A stretch of 64,000 nucleotides of DNA from VXMO01 sp034422835. Its GTDB lineage: Bacteria; Chloroflexota; Dehalococcoidia; UBA6926. Shown here piece after piece: positions 22,198-31,631 of the stretch (position 1 is the stretch's first letter; each line of letters starts with the position of its first letter). Below the pieces are notes generated by a model, which saw only the letters and a list, made by a program, of their open reading frames with translations, was not told the origin of the DNA and ran no database searches. The translations under genes and the position numbers were made by a program. The DNA lies in assembly GCA_034422835.1 (NCBI GenBank), contig DAOUJJ010000007.1, positions 248,001-312,000 on the forward strand, in the 5' to 3' direction.

Positions 22198-24723
22198 ATG
22201 CGTCCTTTCGCGCTGGCCGCCGGAACCCTATGCGGCCTGGCGCTGTCGCTTCTTGTTCATCTGCCGCTCTCAATAGCCGTTGCCCTCGCAGCGGTGGCCG
22301 TGTTGGCCGCCCTGCTGTCACGCCGGGGTGGCCTCTTGTTGGCCTGCCTGATCGCAGTGGGGGTCCTGGCGGGAATGGCGCGGGGAGCCTTGCCGGATAC
22401 GAATCCGACGGCGATTCCGGCGGGACAATTTGCGGGCAGGGAGACGGCTTTTGAAGGGGTCGTGCGGGATGCTCCGTCACGTCGCGGGCAGCTGACTCGT
22501 ATTCGAGTGACGCTTGAGAACGCACAGCTGCTTGATCAAACGGAGGTCGGGACGTTTGCCGTGGCGGGAGACGCAATCGCGTGGGTCTATCCTCCGGCAT
22601 ATGAACTCAACCCCGCCGATCGCGTGAGATTGACGGGGATTCCGAGCCTACCAACACCGGATGACGATGGCGAGAGCGCTGCGCCGGGGGACCAACAAGC
22701 GGCCACGTCCTGGCCGGACGATCTTGTCATCCTGTTGCGTCCCGATCTGCGGTTAATCGAGCGCGCGCCTGCGCCAATGGTGGTACTGAACTCTGTGCGC
22801 AGCCGCCTCAGCGCGTCATTGGAGCGGAATCTGCCGTCGCCCCAGGCGGAACTGGCGCGGGCGCTGCTTTTGGGGCAACGGGATGATCTTCCTTCAGAGC
22901 TAAGCGAGGAGTGGCGGCGGGCGGGGACGGCGCACCTGCTGGCGATCTCCGGCCTGCACGTGAGTGTTGTGTTGGGCGTGACGCTCGTTACAGGCGTGAT
23001 GATGTTGGGGCGGCGGCGCGGGTTGTTTGTGCTGCTGCCGCTTGGGATCGTCTGGGCATACGCGATCCTTTCAGGGCTGAATCCTCCTGTGGTTCGAGCG
23101 GCAATCATGGGGAGCGTTTACCTGGGAGCGATTGCCTCCGGGCGGCAGCCGAGCGGAGGGTTGGCGCTGGTGCTCGCGGCAACGGTCATCGCCCTCTGGG
23201 ATCCCCGGGTGATGGCGACTGCGTCGTTCCAGATGACGGTGGCGGCGATGGCAGGAATCGTCTTTCTCACAGACCCGCTGCGGCGAATTATGGGAACGCC
23301 GTTCGGCGGAAATATCACCGACGCAGGCGCGAGCCTGACAACCAACTGGCGGCAGGTTGGCGCGACGGGAATCGCGGCGTCGTTGGGCGCGGTGATCGGG
23401 ATCAAACCGCTGTTGCTGCACTATTTCGGCGCAGCCTCGCTGTTCACCATACCGGCAAGCCTGTTGGGGACAACGGCTCTGCCTGCCGTCCTGCTTGCGT
23501 CTGCGGCGACAGGCGTTGTGGGGGTGTTTACGGACGGGGCGCTCGCATCCGTAGCGGCATGGGTGGCGTGGCCGTTTCTGACGTTCCTGATCGGGCTGTC
23601 ATCACTGTTTTCGTCGCCGGAGTTTGCCGCAATCACGATAGCGCCATTGAGCGTGGGGGCGGTGATCCTGATCTACCTTGTCATAGCAGGCTTGTTCCTC
23701 ATACCGCTATTGCGGAGCCCTTCCGGGCTGCTGGGGCCGGTGGTGTCTCTGCCGAGCATCTCCATGCCAAGCGGGCGGCGGATACTGACCTCCTGGCCGG
23801 TGGTGGGCGGGCTGGTCATCATGACGGCAACCGCGGGGGTTGGGGCGGCGGCTCCCTACATCTCGCAGGACGAGCAGTTGCGGGTTCATGTGCTGGACGT
23901 GGGACAGGGCGACTCCATTCTGATCGAATCGCCGACGGGTCGGCGCGTCCTCATCGACGGAGGGGCGGATGGGGCATTGCTGCAGCGGCGGCTGGCCGAG
24001 CAGCTGCCGTGGTGGTCGCGTCGCATCGATGTCATGCTCCTCACACATCCAAGCGCCGATCACCTTATTGGGCTGACGGAAACCCTGCGACGCTATGACG
24101 TGGGGTTTGTGGTGGACCCGCAGCTGGAATCCGGCACTATTTATGGTCGGCAGTGGGCGGAGGCGTTGAGGGAACGCGCGGATTTGACTGTGGTGCGGGC
24201 GGAACGGAGAACGACTTTGGATTTGGGAGGAGGGGCGCGGCTGGAGCTATTGCATCCGCCGCCTGACCGGCCATTCGACACGGCCACCGAACACGATGAC
24301 AATTCCGTGGTTGCGAAACTGTCCTATGGGGACGTTTCATTCCTGTTCACGGCTGACATCTACAGTCCTGGCGAGAGGTTCCTGCTGGATTCCGGGGTGG
24401 ATCTGGATGCGACGGTTCTGAAGGTTGCGCACCAGGGGAGTCGCTATTCTTCGAGCGAGGAGTTCCTGGAGGCCGTGTCGCCGCGTGTTGCGGTCATCAG
24501 CGCGGGCGAGGACAACAGGTTCGGGCATCCGCACCCCGAGACGCTTGAGCGGTTGGAGTCGCTGCCGTCCGTGCCGGCGGTCCTGCGGACTGACATGCAC
24601 GGGACGGTGACGCTGGCGACGGACGGGCGGGCGCTGGTGTGGGACGCTCACCCTTCGACAGGCTCAGGGCGAACGGCCGCGACCATGCCGGATTCTGTCA
24701 TGAGTCACAACAAGTCACGATAA
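22198..24723 (+). CDS. comEC: ComEC/Rec2 DNA-uptake channel protein
   Basis: 841-residue polytopic membrane protein that carries single-stranded DNA across the inner membrane. The N-terminal helices are followed by an OB-like external domain (~80-200), the competence membrane domain with LARALLLGQRDDLPSE and AGTAHLLAISGLHVSVVLG, and a C-terminal metallo-beta-lactamase domain (VHVLDVGQGDSILIESPTGRRVLIDGG, LLTHPSADHLIGL). The second His of the usual HxHxDH is Ser (HPSADH). The last 25 residues (HPSTGSGRTAATM...) come from a family A repeat and adjacent DNA; a second copy of this gene end lies at 29375-29438. Confidence 0.92.
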   Translation: MRPFALAAGTLCGLALSLLVHLPLSIAVALAAVAVLAALLSRRGGLLLACLIAVGVLAGMARGALPDTNPTAIPAGQFAGRETAFEGVVRDAPSRRGQLTRIRVTLENAQLLDQTEVGTFAVAGDAIAWVYPPAYELNPADRVRLTGIPSLPTPDDDGESAAPGDQQAATSWPDDLVILLRPDLRLIERAPAPMVVLNSVRSRLSASLERNLPSPQAELARALLLGQRDDLPSELSEEWRRAGTAHLLAISGLHVSVVLGVTLVTGVMMLGRRRGLFVLLPLGIVWAYAILSGLNPPVVRAAIMGSVYLGAIASGRQPSGGLALVLAATVIALWDPRVMATASFQMTVAAMAGIVFLTDPLRRIMGTPFGGNITDAGASLTTNWRQVGATGIAASLGAVIGIKPLLLHYFGAASLFTIPASLLGTTALPAVLLASAATGVVGVFTDGALASVAAWVAWPFLTFLIGLSSLFSSPEFAAITIAPLSVGAVILIYLVIAGLFLIPLLRSPSGLLGPVVSLPSISMPSGRRILTSWPVVGGLVIMTATAGVGAAAPYISQDEQLRVHVLDVGQGDSILIESPTGRRVLIDGGADGALLQRRLAEQLPWWSRRIDVMLLTHPSADHLIGLTETLRRYDVGFVVDPQLESGTIYGRQWAEALRERADLTVVRAERRTTLDLGGGARLELLHPPPDRPFDTATEHDDNSVVAKLSYGDVSFLFTADIYSPGERFLLDSGVDLDATVLKVAHQGSRYSSSEEFLEAVSPRVAVISAGEDNRFGHPHPETLERLESLPSVPAVLRTDMHGTVTLATDGRALVWDAHPSTGSGRTAATMPDSVMSHNKSR
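24615..24676 (+). repeat. comEC 3'-end direct repeat, copy 1
   Basis: 62 nt covering the last native comEC codons (..ATDGRALVW) plus a family A repeat (24649-24676). The same sequence, with a small change in the G-run, recurs at 29375-29438 on the far side of two inserted genes. Confidence 0.88.
24649..24676 (+). repeat. Short dispersed repeat, family A
   Basis: CTTCGACAGGCTCAGGGCGA core read in frame as HPSTGSG at the end of ComEC. Confidence 0.88.
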
Positions 24724-24879
24724 ATCCCCTAAAGAGTCACGCTAATATCATAAGGCGACTGGTAGAATATCTCATAGTCCTATCCAATGACAGGATTTGA
24801 GGAAGACCGATCGATGCATATGTCTCGGAGCATGAAACTGGTGGCCCTGTGAAAGCTCTCCTCGCTAAGACGGCGCAGT

Positions 24880-26874
24880 TTGTGGGGACTATCGTCCTGC
24901 TTCGCTATTGGCTTCATCGTGTTCAACAACCCCGGCGCATTCGGCAAGGGCGGCGATGATCCTTATATACCCCCGACAGCGACGCCCACGCCGGTTCCGG
25001 CCCCAATCGATCCAATCGATTCGTATCCCTCAACCCCGACACCCGTCCCGCCGACACCCACGCCAGTACCACCCCCGCCCACCAACACTCCCGTGCCTCC
25101 GCCCACACCCACCGACACCCCCGTGCCCCCGCCTCCGCCCACCAACACGCCCACACCCAGGCCCGCGCCGCCGCCAACACGTTTGCCCGCTCCACCAAAG
25201 GTAACGGGCCTCTCGGTGACGGCAGCAACGCCGTTGGGCACGACGAAAAGAGCGAATGTACGGTGGACGTACATCCCTTACGCGCCCACCTACCTGGTGG
25301 AGCGTCGGATTGGAAGCGGAGGCACGTGGGGAAGTGTCGGGCCACTCAGAGACAACGGGGATTTTTGGGCAGAAGGGCAATCAAGGAGATGGGATGATAT
25401 CTACCCGGCCAGTTGCGACGAGACGAACTATTTCCGCGTGTCCGCATATGGGAATGGGATCAAGTACAGACATGCCTATGGGCCGCCTTCTGCGGTAAAG
25501 TCCATCAGCACCGTAGCGCTTGGGTGCCCGACACCCCCACCGACCGACACTCCTACTCCCCCTCCCGATCCTTGCAGCGGTCCTTGCCCGGTACCGACAG
25601 ATACACCCACGCCAACACCCAAGCCCGTCGCGCCCCCACCGCCGACGGACAAGCCATCACCACCGACGACGAGCACGCCGTCATCGCCAACAGTCTCACC
25701 GCCCACATCGATCAATCACGGCGAGATCCTACTCAAGTGGACCGCAGTTGACGGGGCGACCAGCTACGTTGTCGAACAGAAGAGAGGTTCGCCGGATCGG
25801 TGGGTCGTACTGCCGTCTACCGAATTGCCGGACGTCAAGATAACCGTAGCGACGAGAACATCCATCGTCACCGCCACGATTAATGGGCTAGATCCTGGAG
25901 ACACGGTTATCCACCGGGTCAAGTCTCGCAACGCGCACGGCACTTCCGGCCCGTCAAACGAAGTATCGACTCTGGTGGAAGACGAACGACCGGAGAAGCC
26001 AACCGGCCTAAGTACTGAAGATATAGTCGGCGGGAGAGGGATAAGCCTCACTTGGCAGACCTCAGATGGAGCGACGGGCTATGAGGTTGCGATCTCATCG
26101 TCCGGCACTCCTCCGACGGTCACCAACACTTCTGGAACTTGGGCTGACTTCACTGGGTTGATCCCAGGAACCATGTTCACTTTCACTGTCACGGCCGAAA
26201 ATACGCATGGCACTACTCAATCAGATGCGCACACAGTGATGGCGCCGACCCCCAAACAGTCAACCCATCAGGCTGATCACACCGTCAAGTATAAGATTGG
26301 CACGATACGCAACAACTTTGTCCGTGATGCCATACCAACTGCAGTTGCGACTTGGAACTCCGAACTCCGGAGCAGTTCACTGACTCGGAGCTTGGACCTG
26401 CGGATTTGCGCCGACCAAGATTGTGGCGCCGACAATACTGACGGTTTCACTGTGACGATTAGGACTGTCGGTCGGAGCAATGCCTGCCCTGGACAAGGGA
26501 TTGCATGCGTGATAACTCCCAGAGATAGTAGTAGACATTTGGAAGACACGTACATGTCCTTCGAACAACCTCCGTGGGGCAGCGGCATTGGAACGCCTGC
26601 TTCACTGGATTCTTCACCGATAGCCGTGGAGTATCAATGGACCGACGAAGAGGAATTGCATGGCATGGTGGTGGAAGGGAGCGAACTAGTGGTCTATTAC
26701 TTTTACGTAGACCGCGCCGCGCTACATGAATTTGGGCACACACTAGGCTTGCCTGAGTTCTACGACGATCCATCCACGAGTCATCTGTCCGCCGTGATGA
26801 ATAACAGTCTAACCATAGAGGATGAGGATTTGGCCCAACTGCGGGCGATTTACCTCCTTCACAACGCGCATTAG
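24880..26874 (+). CDS. Secreted fibronectin III / matrixin-like metallopeptidase
   Basis: 664 residues. A Pro/Thr linker (~25-105) is followed by an Fn3-like module (VTGLSVTAATPLGTTKRANVRW to FRVSAYGNG), a second Pro linker, two further Fn3 modules (~280-370 and ~375-455) and a C-terminal zinc-peptidase-like domain with HEFGHTLGLPEF and a met-turn-like SAVMNNS. The third metal ligand position of the metzincin motif is Glu rather than His or Asp. TTG 24880 gives no full signal peptide; GTG 24849 in another frame encodes KALLAKTAQFVGTIVL, and removing one base near 24898 would join both into a proper export signal. It is probably exported, with start and frame uncertain. Confidence 0.7.
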   Translation: MWGLSSCFAIGFIVFNNPGAFGKGGDDPYIPPTATPTPVPAPIDPIDSYPSTPTPVPPTPTPVPPPPTNTPVPPPTPTDTPVPPPPPTNTPTPRPAPPPTRLPAPPKVTGLSVTAATPLGTTKRANVRWTYIPYAPTYLVERRIGSGGTWGSVGPLRDNGDFWAEGQSRRWDDIYPASCDETNYFRVSAYGNGIKYRHAYGPPSAVKSISTVALGCPTPPPTDTPTPPPDPCSGPCPVPTDTPTPTPKPVAPPPPTDKPSPPTTSTPSSPTVSPPTSINHGEILLKWTAVDGATSYVVEQKRGSPDRWVVLPSTELPDVKITVATRTSIVTATINGLDPGDTVIHRVKSRNAHGTSGPSNEVSTLVEDERPEKPTGLSTEDIVGGRGISLTWQTSDGATGYEVAISSSGTPPTVTNTSGTWADFTGLIPGTMFTFTVTAENTHGTTQSDAHTVMAPTPKQSTHQADHTVKYKIGTIRNNFVRDAIPTAVATWNSELRSSSLTRSLDLRICADQDCGADNTDGFTVTIRTVGRSNACPGQGIACVITPRDSSRHLEDTYMSFEQPPWGSGIGTPASLDSSPIAVEYQWTDEEELHGMVVEGSELVVYYFYVDRAALHEFGHTLGLPEFYDDPSTSHLSAVMNNSLTIEDEDLAQLRAIYLLHNAH

Positions 26875-26888
26875 AGCAAGGGACTACG

Positions 26889-29372
26889 ATGATCCGCGTG
26901 ATACTGCTTATTCTGTTAGGGATCGTCTTTGCAGGTTGCGACTCCTTCTCGGCCGGCGGGGCGACCGAGAACCCCGTCCCGCCTGAACAGGCCCAGACAA
27001 TTGTCATGTCAACCCCTCCGTTGCCACAATACGGTGAATTCTCACTTGAGGAGAGGATCCTCAATACCAATCTAGTTGTCAGGGCGACGATGAATTCGGT
27101 CTCGTCGGAGGTTGTCGTCGACCCAGACGAGAAGTACCTGGCAGTACTCAAGTACAATTTCACCGTCAGGGAGTATCTGAAGGGTTCCGGCCCCACCAGT
27201 ATTGTCGGGGTGGCGGTTGACGGCTGGCCCTACGATACGCGCGTGGAGGCAGAGAGCGCCAAGACTAGGACGCTGGCGGCGCGAGATGCTCAATGGGATG
27301 ACAGGGAAGCGATAATCTTCCTCCATAGTGGCGCCAGCGGGTTCGGATCCGTGCTGGACACACAGCTTCAACGCGCCGATCACTTCCTCTTGGCAGTTGG
27401 AAACCGATATTCCGGCGATGAGCGGTACAGCCTGCACAGTGACGAGAACAAGACTTGGCTACCTGCCACTGCGAGTGGGGGTTCCGCCTCGGGAGCGAGC
27501 TCCGACAGCAACGGCCAGGAATTCCTGCTGGATGTTCCAAGTCAGGAAAGAGCTGCGGGGGAAGGAGCCAGGGGGGCACAGGCAAGTTCTACCACCACGC
27601 CGACAATCTCCCTCAGCGCCCTGAAGACACGCATCGGCGAGGTGATGGCCGAGTTGAATGGAGGCGACGGCTCGGATGCTTACAAGGCATGCGTCGCGGC
27701 AAAGTACAAATTCGAACGGAGAGAACGCTACTTTCAGGATGTGCGTGGTAGTAAGTCTTATGACAACCGGCCCACAGCGAGCGAATTGACATCCGGCCAG
27801 CCCGCCGGCACTGAGCTATATGTGCGGCTAGCACAAGGCACGTATCCTGACAAGGTGGGAAGAGCTTGGCTTGAAGGAAGAGATGCCGCCCTATTTGCAG
27901 TTGTGCTGGGCGAGATGGTTGCAGTCGATGTTGATGGTGATGGGAGGCTTACCTCCGGCGCTGATAGAATTGAATACACGAAAACACTCACGACAGCCCG
28001 CCCTCTCCCGGCCGGTCAATACGAAACTACCCGTAAGGATGTGTGGGCTGCATTTCTGGCTTGCAACTATGTCCTGAGCAACGACTGGACAGTCACCGTT
28101 ACCGCGCCGGCGGGTACCCTCCATGAGGCGTTCTTCGATCCGTTGGCGGGAACGTTGGGGGTTCCGCTCCCGGCGGAATTCACCGTCGGTGGCGTGAGCA
28201 CGGCGGTGCAGTTCCTGGACTGGGAAAATGGAACGGTAACCCTGCTCCTGTATCCATACGCGAACCTGGCAGGGCACACCCTTGACTTCATCGGCATGAA
28301 CGGAAGGGTGACCCTCTCGCTGGACGCCGGAGCGGCCGTCGTCGACCGGGCCGCCGGCACCCTGACCTGGGCCGTAGCGACCCAGCCCTGGCGGGAGGGA
28401 GACCAACTCATGCTCCGCATCCGCCAAAGCACCACGCGTCTTTCTGCGCCCGCTGCGCCAACGAACCCGGTTGCCACAGCCGATGATACTGAAGTCGATC
28501 TGAGTTGGGACGCCGTGTCGGGCGCGGCCAAGTACCGGGTCGAATACCGGCTCAGCACAAGCAGTTCATGGACCACTGACGACGCATCAGTCACGGGCAC
28601 GTCGCACACCGTTGACGGGTTGACCTGCGGCACGGCGTATGACTTCAGGGTAAGCGCGTATGGCAACGGCACGACGCGCAAGGCCGCTTGGGGCACGGCG
28701 GCGACGGTGTCGGGGAGCACCGACGCGTGCGCCAATCGGAACCGGGCTCCGGCGTTCGGCGCGTCCTCCTACACCTTCTCAATTCGGGAGGACGCCTCCA
28801 CCGGAACCGCCGTCGGCTCCGTCTCCGCCACCGATGCCGACGCGGGGGACACGGTGACGTACTCCATCACCGCGGGGAACGCGGACGGGAAATTCGCCAT
28901 CGACGGGAGCACGGGAGCGATCACCGTCGCGGGCGCGCTCGACTACGAGACCACTGCGTCCTACACGCTGACGGCGCAGGCCGCCGACGGCAACGGCGGG
29001 ACGGCGACGGTGTCCGTGGCCATCAGCGTCACGGATGTCGTTGAGCCGTCCGTCGGCCCATCGATCACCATAAGCGGGCTTGCCACAACGCTCGGCAAGG
29101 GTGAGAGCGATGAATTCACGGTAACGGCCAACCTGGGGCAGGATACCACCGGCATCTTCCTGATCGCGCTGTTGACCAGCGGGTCAGGCATCTCCTTCAA
29201 TAGCGGCTGCACGTCAGGAAACAGGACTGTGATCCTGCCGAGAGGCGTCAACTCGCACACCGCCACGTTCACGCTGCACGGCTGCGACACGTCGGGCGGG
29301 ACGATTACGGCGAGGCTCATACGCGGAACCGCCATCGCCACAACGACGCAGGCTGTGACAGTGACCGACTAA
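26889..29372 (+). CDS. Large lipoprotein with Fn3 and cadherin-like domains
   Basis: 827 residues with a lipoprotein signal (MIRVILLILLGIVFAGC, Cys 17). Residues ~40-480 form an unrecognised region with one low-complexity Ser/Ala-rich stretch near 195-240. An Fn3 module follows (~525-615, with DFRVSAYGNG, nearly the same peptide as in the preceding protein). Next is a cadherin-like repeat (~618-720: FSIREDASTGTAVGSVSATDADAGDTVTYSI with DxNDN-like calcium positions), then a C-terminal beta-domain. It starts 15 nt after the previous stop with AAGGGA as ribosome-binding site, so the two are an operon of surface proteins. Adhesion or polymer binding is inferred only from domains. Confidence 0.75.
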   Translation: MIRVILLILLGIVFAGCDSFSAGGATENPVPPEQAQTIVMSTPPLPQYGEFSLEERILNTNLVVRATMNSVSSEVVVDPDEKYLAVLKYNFTVREYLKGSGPTSIVGVAVDGWPYDTRVEAESAKTRTLAARDAQWDDREAIIFLHSGASGFGSVLDTQLQRADHFLLAVGNRYSGDERYSLHSDENKTWLPATASGGSASGASSDSNGQEFLLDVPSQERAAGEGARGAQASSTTTPTISLSALKTRIGEVMAELNGGDGSDAYKACVAAKYKFERRERYFQDVRGSKSYDNRPTASELTSGQPAGTELYVRLAQGTYPDKVGRAWLEGRDAALFAVVLGEMVAVDVDGDGRLTSGADRIEYTKTLTTARPLPAGQYETTRKDVWAAFLACNYVLSNDWTVTVTAPAGTLHEAFFDPLAGTLGVPLPAEFTVGGVSTAVQFLDWENGTVTLLLYPYANLAGHTLDFIGMNGRVTLSLDAGAAVVDRAAGTLTWAVATQPWREGDQLMLRIRQSTTRLSAPAAPTNPVATADDTEVDLSWDAVSGAAKYRVEYRLSTSSSWTTDDASVTGTSHTVDGLTCGTAYDFRVSAYGNGTTRKAAWGTAATVSGSTDACANRNRAPAFGASSYTFSIREDASTGTAVGSVSATDADAGDTVTYSITAGNADGKFAIDGSTGAITVAGALDYETTASYTLTAQAADGNGGTATVSVAISVTDVVEPSVGPSITISGLATTLGKGESDEFTVTANLGQDTTGIFLIALLTSGSGISFNSGCTSGNRTVILPRGVNSHTATFTLHGCDTSGGTITARLIRGTAIATTTQAVTVTD

Positions 29373-29374
29373 AG

Positions 29375-29438
29375 GCGACGGACGGGCGGGCGCTGGTGTG
29401 GGGGGGGGCTCACCCTTCGACAGGCTCAGGGCGAACGG
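29375..29438 (+). repeat. comEC 3'-end direct repeat, copy 2
   Basis: 64 nt nearly identical to 24615-24676. The first 26 nt are unique comEC coding sequence, followed by an expanded run of G and then the family A repeat (29411-29438). It has no coding context here and marks the right edge of the 24.7-29.4 kb cassette. Confidence 0.88.
29411..29438 (+). repeat. Short dispersed repeat, family A
   Basis: CTTCGACAGGCTCAGGGCGA core inside copy 2 of the comEC-end repeat. Confidence 0.88.
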
Positions 29439-29497
29439 GGTGCCCCGTTGTTATACTGAGGCGAGGGGTAGATTAGGGGCACATTTAAGGAGCTTTC

Positions 29498-30742
29498 ATG
29501 TCGCTGTTGTCGCAGTCCGATCCCGAGGTCTTTGCCGCCATTGAGGGCGAAGAGGCCCGTCAGCAGGACTCCATCATCCTCATCGCGTCCGAGAACCATA
29601 CGAGCCGGGCGGTGATGGAGGCGCAGGGTTCCGCGCTGACGGAGAAATACGCGGAGGGGTATCCCGGGCGGCGGTATTACGCGGGGTGCGAATTCGCGGA
29701 CGTTGTTGAGGACCTGGCGCGGGACCGCCTTAAGGAACTCTTCGGGATGGAGCACGCGAACGTGCAGCCGCACAGCGGCGTGCAGGCGAACATGGCGGTG
29801 TATTTTTCCTTCGTAAAGCCGGGAGACACCATTCTGGGCATGAGGCTTGACCAGGGTGGACACCTCTCGCATGGGAGTCCCGTCAGTTTCTCCGGACAGT
29901 ACTACCGATTCGTCTCGTACGGCGTGGACCGCGAGACGGAGATGATCGATTACGACGAGGTGGAATCGCTGGCGCGGGAGCATCGGCCAAAGATCATCGT
30001 CGCGGGGGCGAGTTCGTATCCGCGGGCGATCGATTTTGAGAATCTGCGGCGCGTGGCGGACTCGGTTGACGCGCTGCTGATGGTGGACATGGCGCACTAC
30101 GCGGGGCTGATTGCGGGCGGCGTGTACCCCGATCCAGTTCCCTACGCGGACATCATGACATCGACGACGCAAAAGACGCTGCGCGGACCGCGCGGCGCGT
30201 TCATCCTGTGCAAGCAGGAATACGCATCGGCAATCGACCGATCCGTCTTTCCCGGGGCGCAGGGCGGCCCGATGATGCATACCATCGCCGCAAAGGCGGT
30301 GTGCTTTGGAGAGGCGCTGCGGCCGTCATTCCACGCCTACCAGGACCAGGTGCTGCGGAACGCGCGGGCAATGGCGGCGGAGATGGCGGAGGAGGGACTG
30401 CGAATCGTCTCCGGCGGAACGGACTGCCACCTCTTCCTCGTGGACGTGACGACGCTCGATACGACGGGCAAGGCGGCGGCGGACCTGCTGGAATCGGTGG
30501 GCATCATCACGAATCCCAACGCGATTCCGTTCGATGAGCTTCCGCCGCGCGTGGGGAGCGGCATCAGGATCGGGACGCCGGCGATCACGAGCCGCAACTT
30601 CGATGAGGATGACGCCCGCTCCGTTGCGCGGCTGATCACGTGGGTTCTCAGGAACGCGGATGATGCGTCGGTTCTTGAGGAAGCACGGGCGGAGGTGAAG
30701 GAACTGACCGGGGCGCATCCAATACCCCAGCTTTTCGACTGA
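29498..30742 (+). CDS. glyA: Serine hydroxymethyltransferase
   Basis: Interconverts serine and glycine with tetrahydrofolate, the main source of one-carbon units. 414 residues of PLP fold type I: SIILIASENHTSRAVMEAQGS, LTEKYAEGYPGRRYYAGCEF, NVQPHSGVQANMAVY, MVDMAHYAGLIAGG and the PLP lysine in DIMTSTTQKTLRGPRGA. GGAGC lies before ATG 29498. It was probably the ancestral neighbour of comEC before the two surface-protein genes were inserted. Confidence 0.97.
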   Translation: MSLLSQSDPEVFAAIEGEEARQQDSIILIASENHTSRAVMEAQGSALTEKYAEGYPGRRYYAGCEFADVVEDLARDRLKELFGMEHANVQPHSGVQANMAVYFSFVKPGDTILGMRLDQGGHLSHGSPVSFSGQYYRFVSYGVDRETEMIDYDEVESLAREHRPKIIVAGASSYPRAIDFENLRRVADSVDALLMVDMAHYAGLIAGGVYPDPVPYADIMTSTTQKTLRGPRGAFILCKQEYASAIDRSVFPGAQGGPMMHTIAAKAVCFGEALRPSFHAYQDQVLRNARAMAAEMAEEGLRIVSGGTDCHLFLVDVTTLDTTGKAAADLLESVGIITNPNAIPFDELPPRVGSGIRIGTPAITSRNFDEDDARSVARLITWVLRNADDASVLEEARAEVKELTGAHPIPQLFD

Positions 30743-30795
30743 TCAATCACATGACGGTGTGGCGCGGCGAAACGGTACATGCGGGGCGTCACGTG

Positions 30796-30801
30796 TATAC
30801 T
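30796..30801 (+). promoter_or_regulatory. Probable -10 (TATACT) of the rpsF operon
   Basis: TATACT 30 nt upstream of the rpsF GTG, with the ribosome-binding site GGGAGG between. No clear -35. Confidence 0.4.
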
Positions 30802-30831
30802 TCACTAGCGAAAAACGGCAAGGGAGGGTGA

Positions 30832-31113
30832 GTGGCTCGATACGAATTGATGGTGATGCTGGATCCGGAGATCCAGGACGAGGAATTGGACGGGGCGGTA
30901 GACCGAATCAAGCAGGTTATTGCCGATCGGGGCGGGTCGGACGAGGCGACTGAGGTCCAGGGACGCCGCCGGCTTGCGTATCCGGTCAAGGCAAAGACCG
31001 ACGGAACAATGGTTGTCTCACGCTTCGACATGTCGGGTGACGCCGTTGCCGCGCTTACCACCACACTCCGCGCCAATGAGAATCACCTGCGAACTTTTGT
31101 GACGCGCGTCTAG
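30832..31113 (+). CDS. rpsF: 30S ribosomal protein S6
   Basis: 93 residues beginning MARYELMVMLDPEIQDEEL (GTG start, GGGAGG upstream). YELM...P, DRIKQVIADRGG and the basic loop GRRRLAYPVKAKTDGTMVVSRFD match S6, which sits in the central domain of the 30S subunit next to S18. It is first in the common rpsF-ssb-rpsR arrangement. Confidence 0.95.
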   Translation: MARYELMVMLDPEIQDEELDGAVDRIKQVIADRGGSDEATEVQGRRRLAYPVKAKTDGTMVVSRFDMSGDAVAALTTTLRANENHLRTFVTRV

Positions 31114-31140
31114 GCGCATGTTGGGAGATGGTGAATCTCT

Positions 31141-31554
31141 ATGACTCTTAACAGGATGACGGCCATCGGCAATCTCGGGAGCGATCCGGAGATGAGGTAC
31201 ACACCGAACGGGAATCCGGTGACAACGTTCAGCATCGCCGTCAACAGAATCTACAATACGCAGGACGGTGAGCGGCACGAGGAGACGGAATGGTTCCGTG
31301 TGGTCGCGTGGAATCAACTGGCCGAGCGGTGCAACCAATATCTCAGCAAAGGCCAGAAGGTCTATGTGGACGGCCGCCTGCGGACGGATCGCTGGGAAGG
31401 GCGCGACGGAACGCCGCGAACCACTATCGAAATCGTCGCGCAGAACGTTGTGTTTATGAGCAGGCCGGGAGAGGGCGGCGGGACGCCGCGTGAAGAGGAC
31501 TATCCCAGCGAGGCTTTCGGCGGCGGCGGGCCGGATGATGACCTGCCGTTCTAG
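31141..31554 (+). CDS. ssb: Single-stranded DNA-binding protein
   Basis: 137 residues: an N-terminal OB fold (LNRMTAIGNLGSDPEMRYTPNGNPVTTFSIAVNR, TEWFRVVAWNQLAERCNQYLSKGQKVYVDGRL) and a short Gly/acidic tail ending DDDLPF, the conserved tip that recruits replication and repair proteins. Its place between rpsF and rpsR is typical. Confidence 0.96.
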   Translation: MTLNRMTAIGNLGSDPEMRYTPNGNPVTTFSIAVNRIYNTQDGERHEETEWFRVVAWNQLAERCNQYLSKGQKVYVDGRLRTDRWEGRDGTPRTTIEIVAQNVVFMSRPGEGGGTPREEDYPSEAFGGGGPDDDLPF

Positions 31555-31631
31555 GAGCGGCGCGGAATAGCATCTGCCCTACTCTCACAAAGCCGTGTAG
31601 ACTTAACTGCAATCAGTCTTGGAGGAAATGA

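Noticed and set aside
24703..24740. Three AGTCAC hexamers after comEC as iterons or an attachment site
   Set aside because: Only six bases long with uneven spacing, and no recombinase or replication initiator is present.
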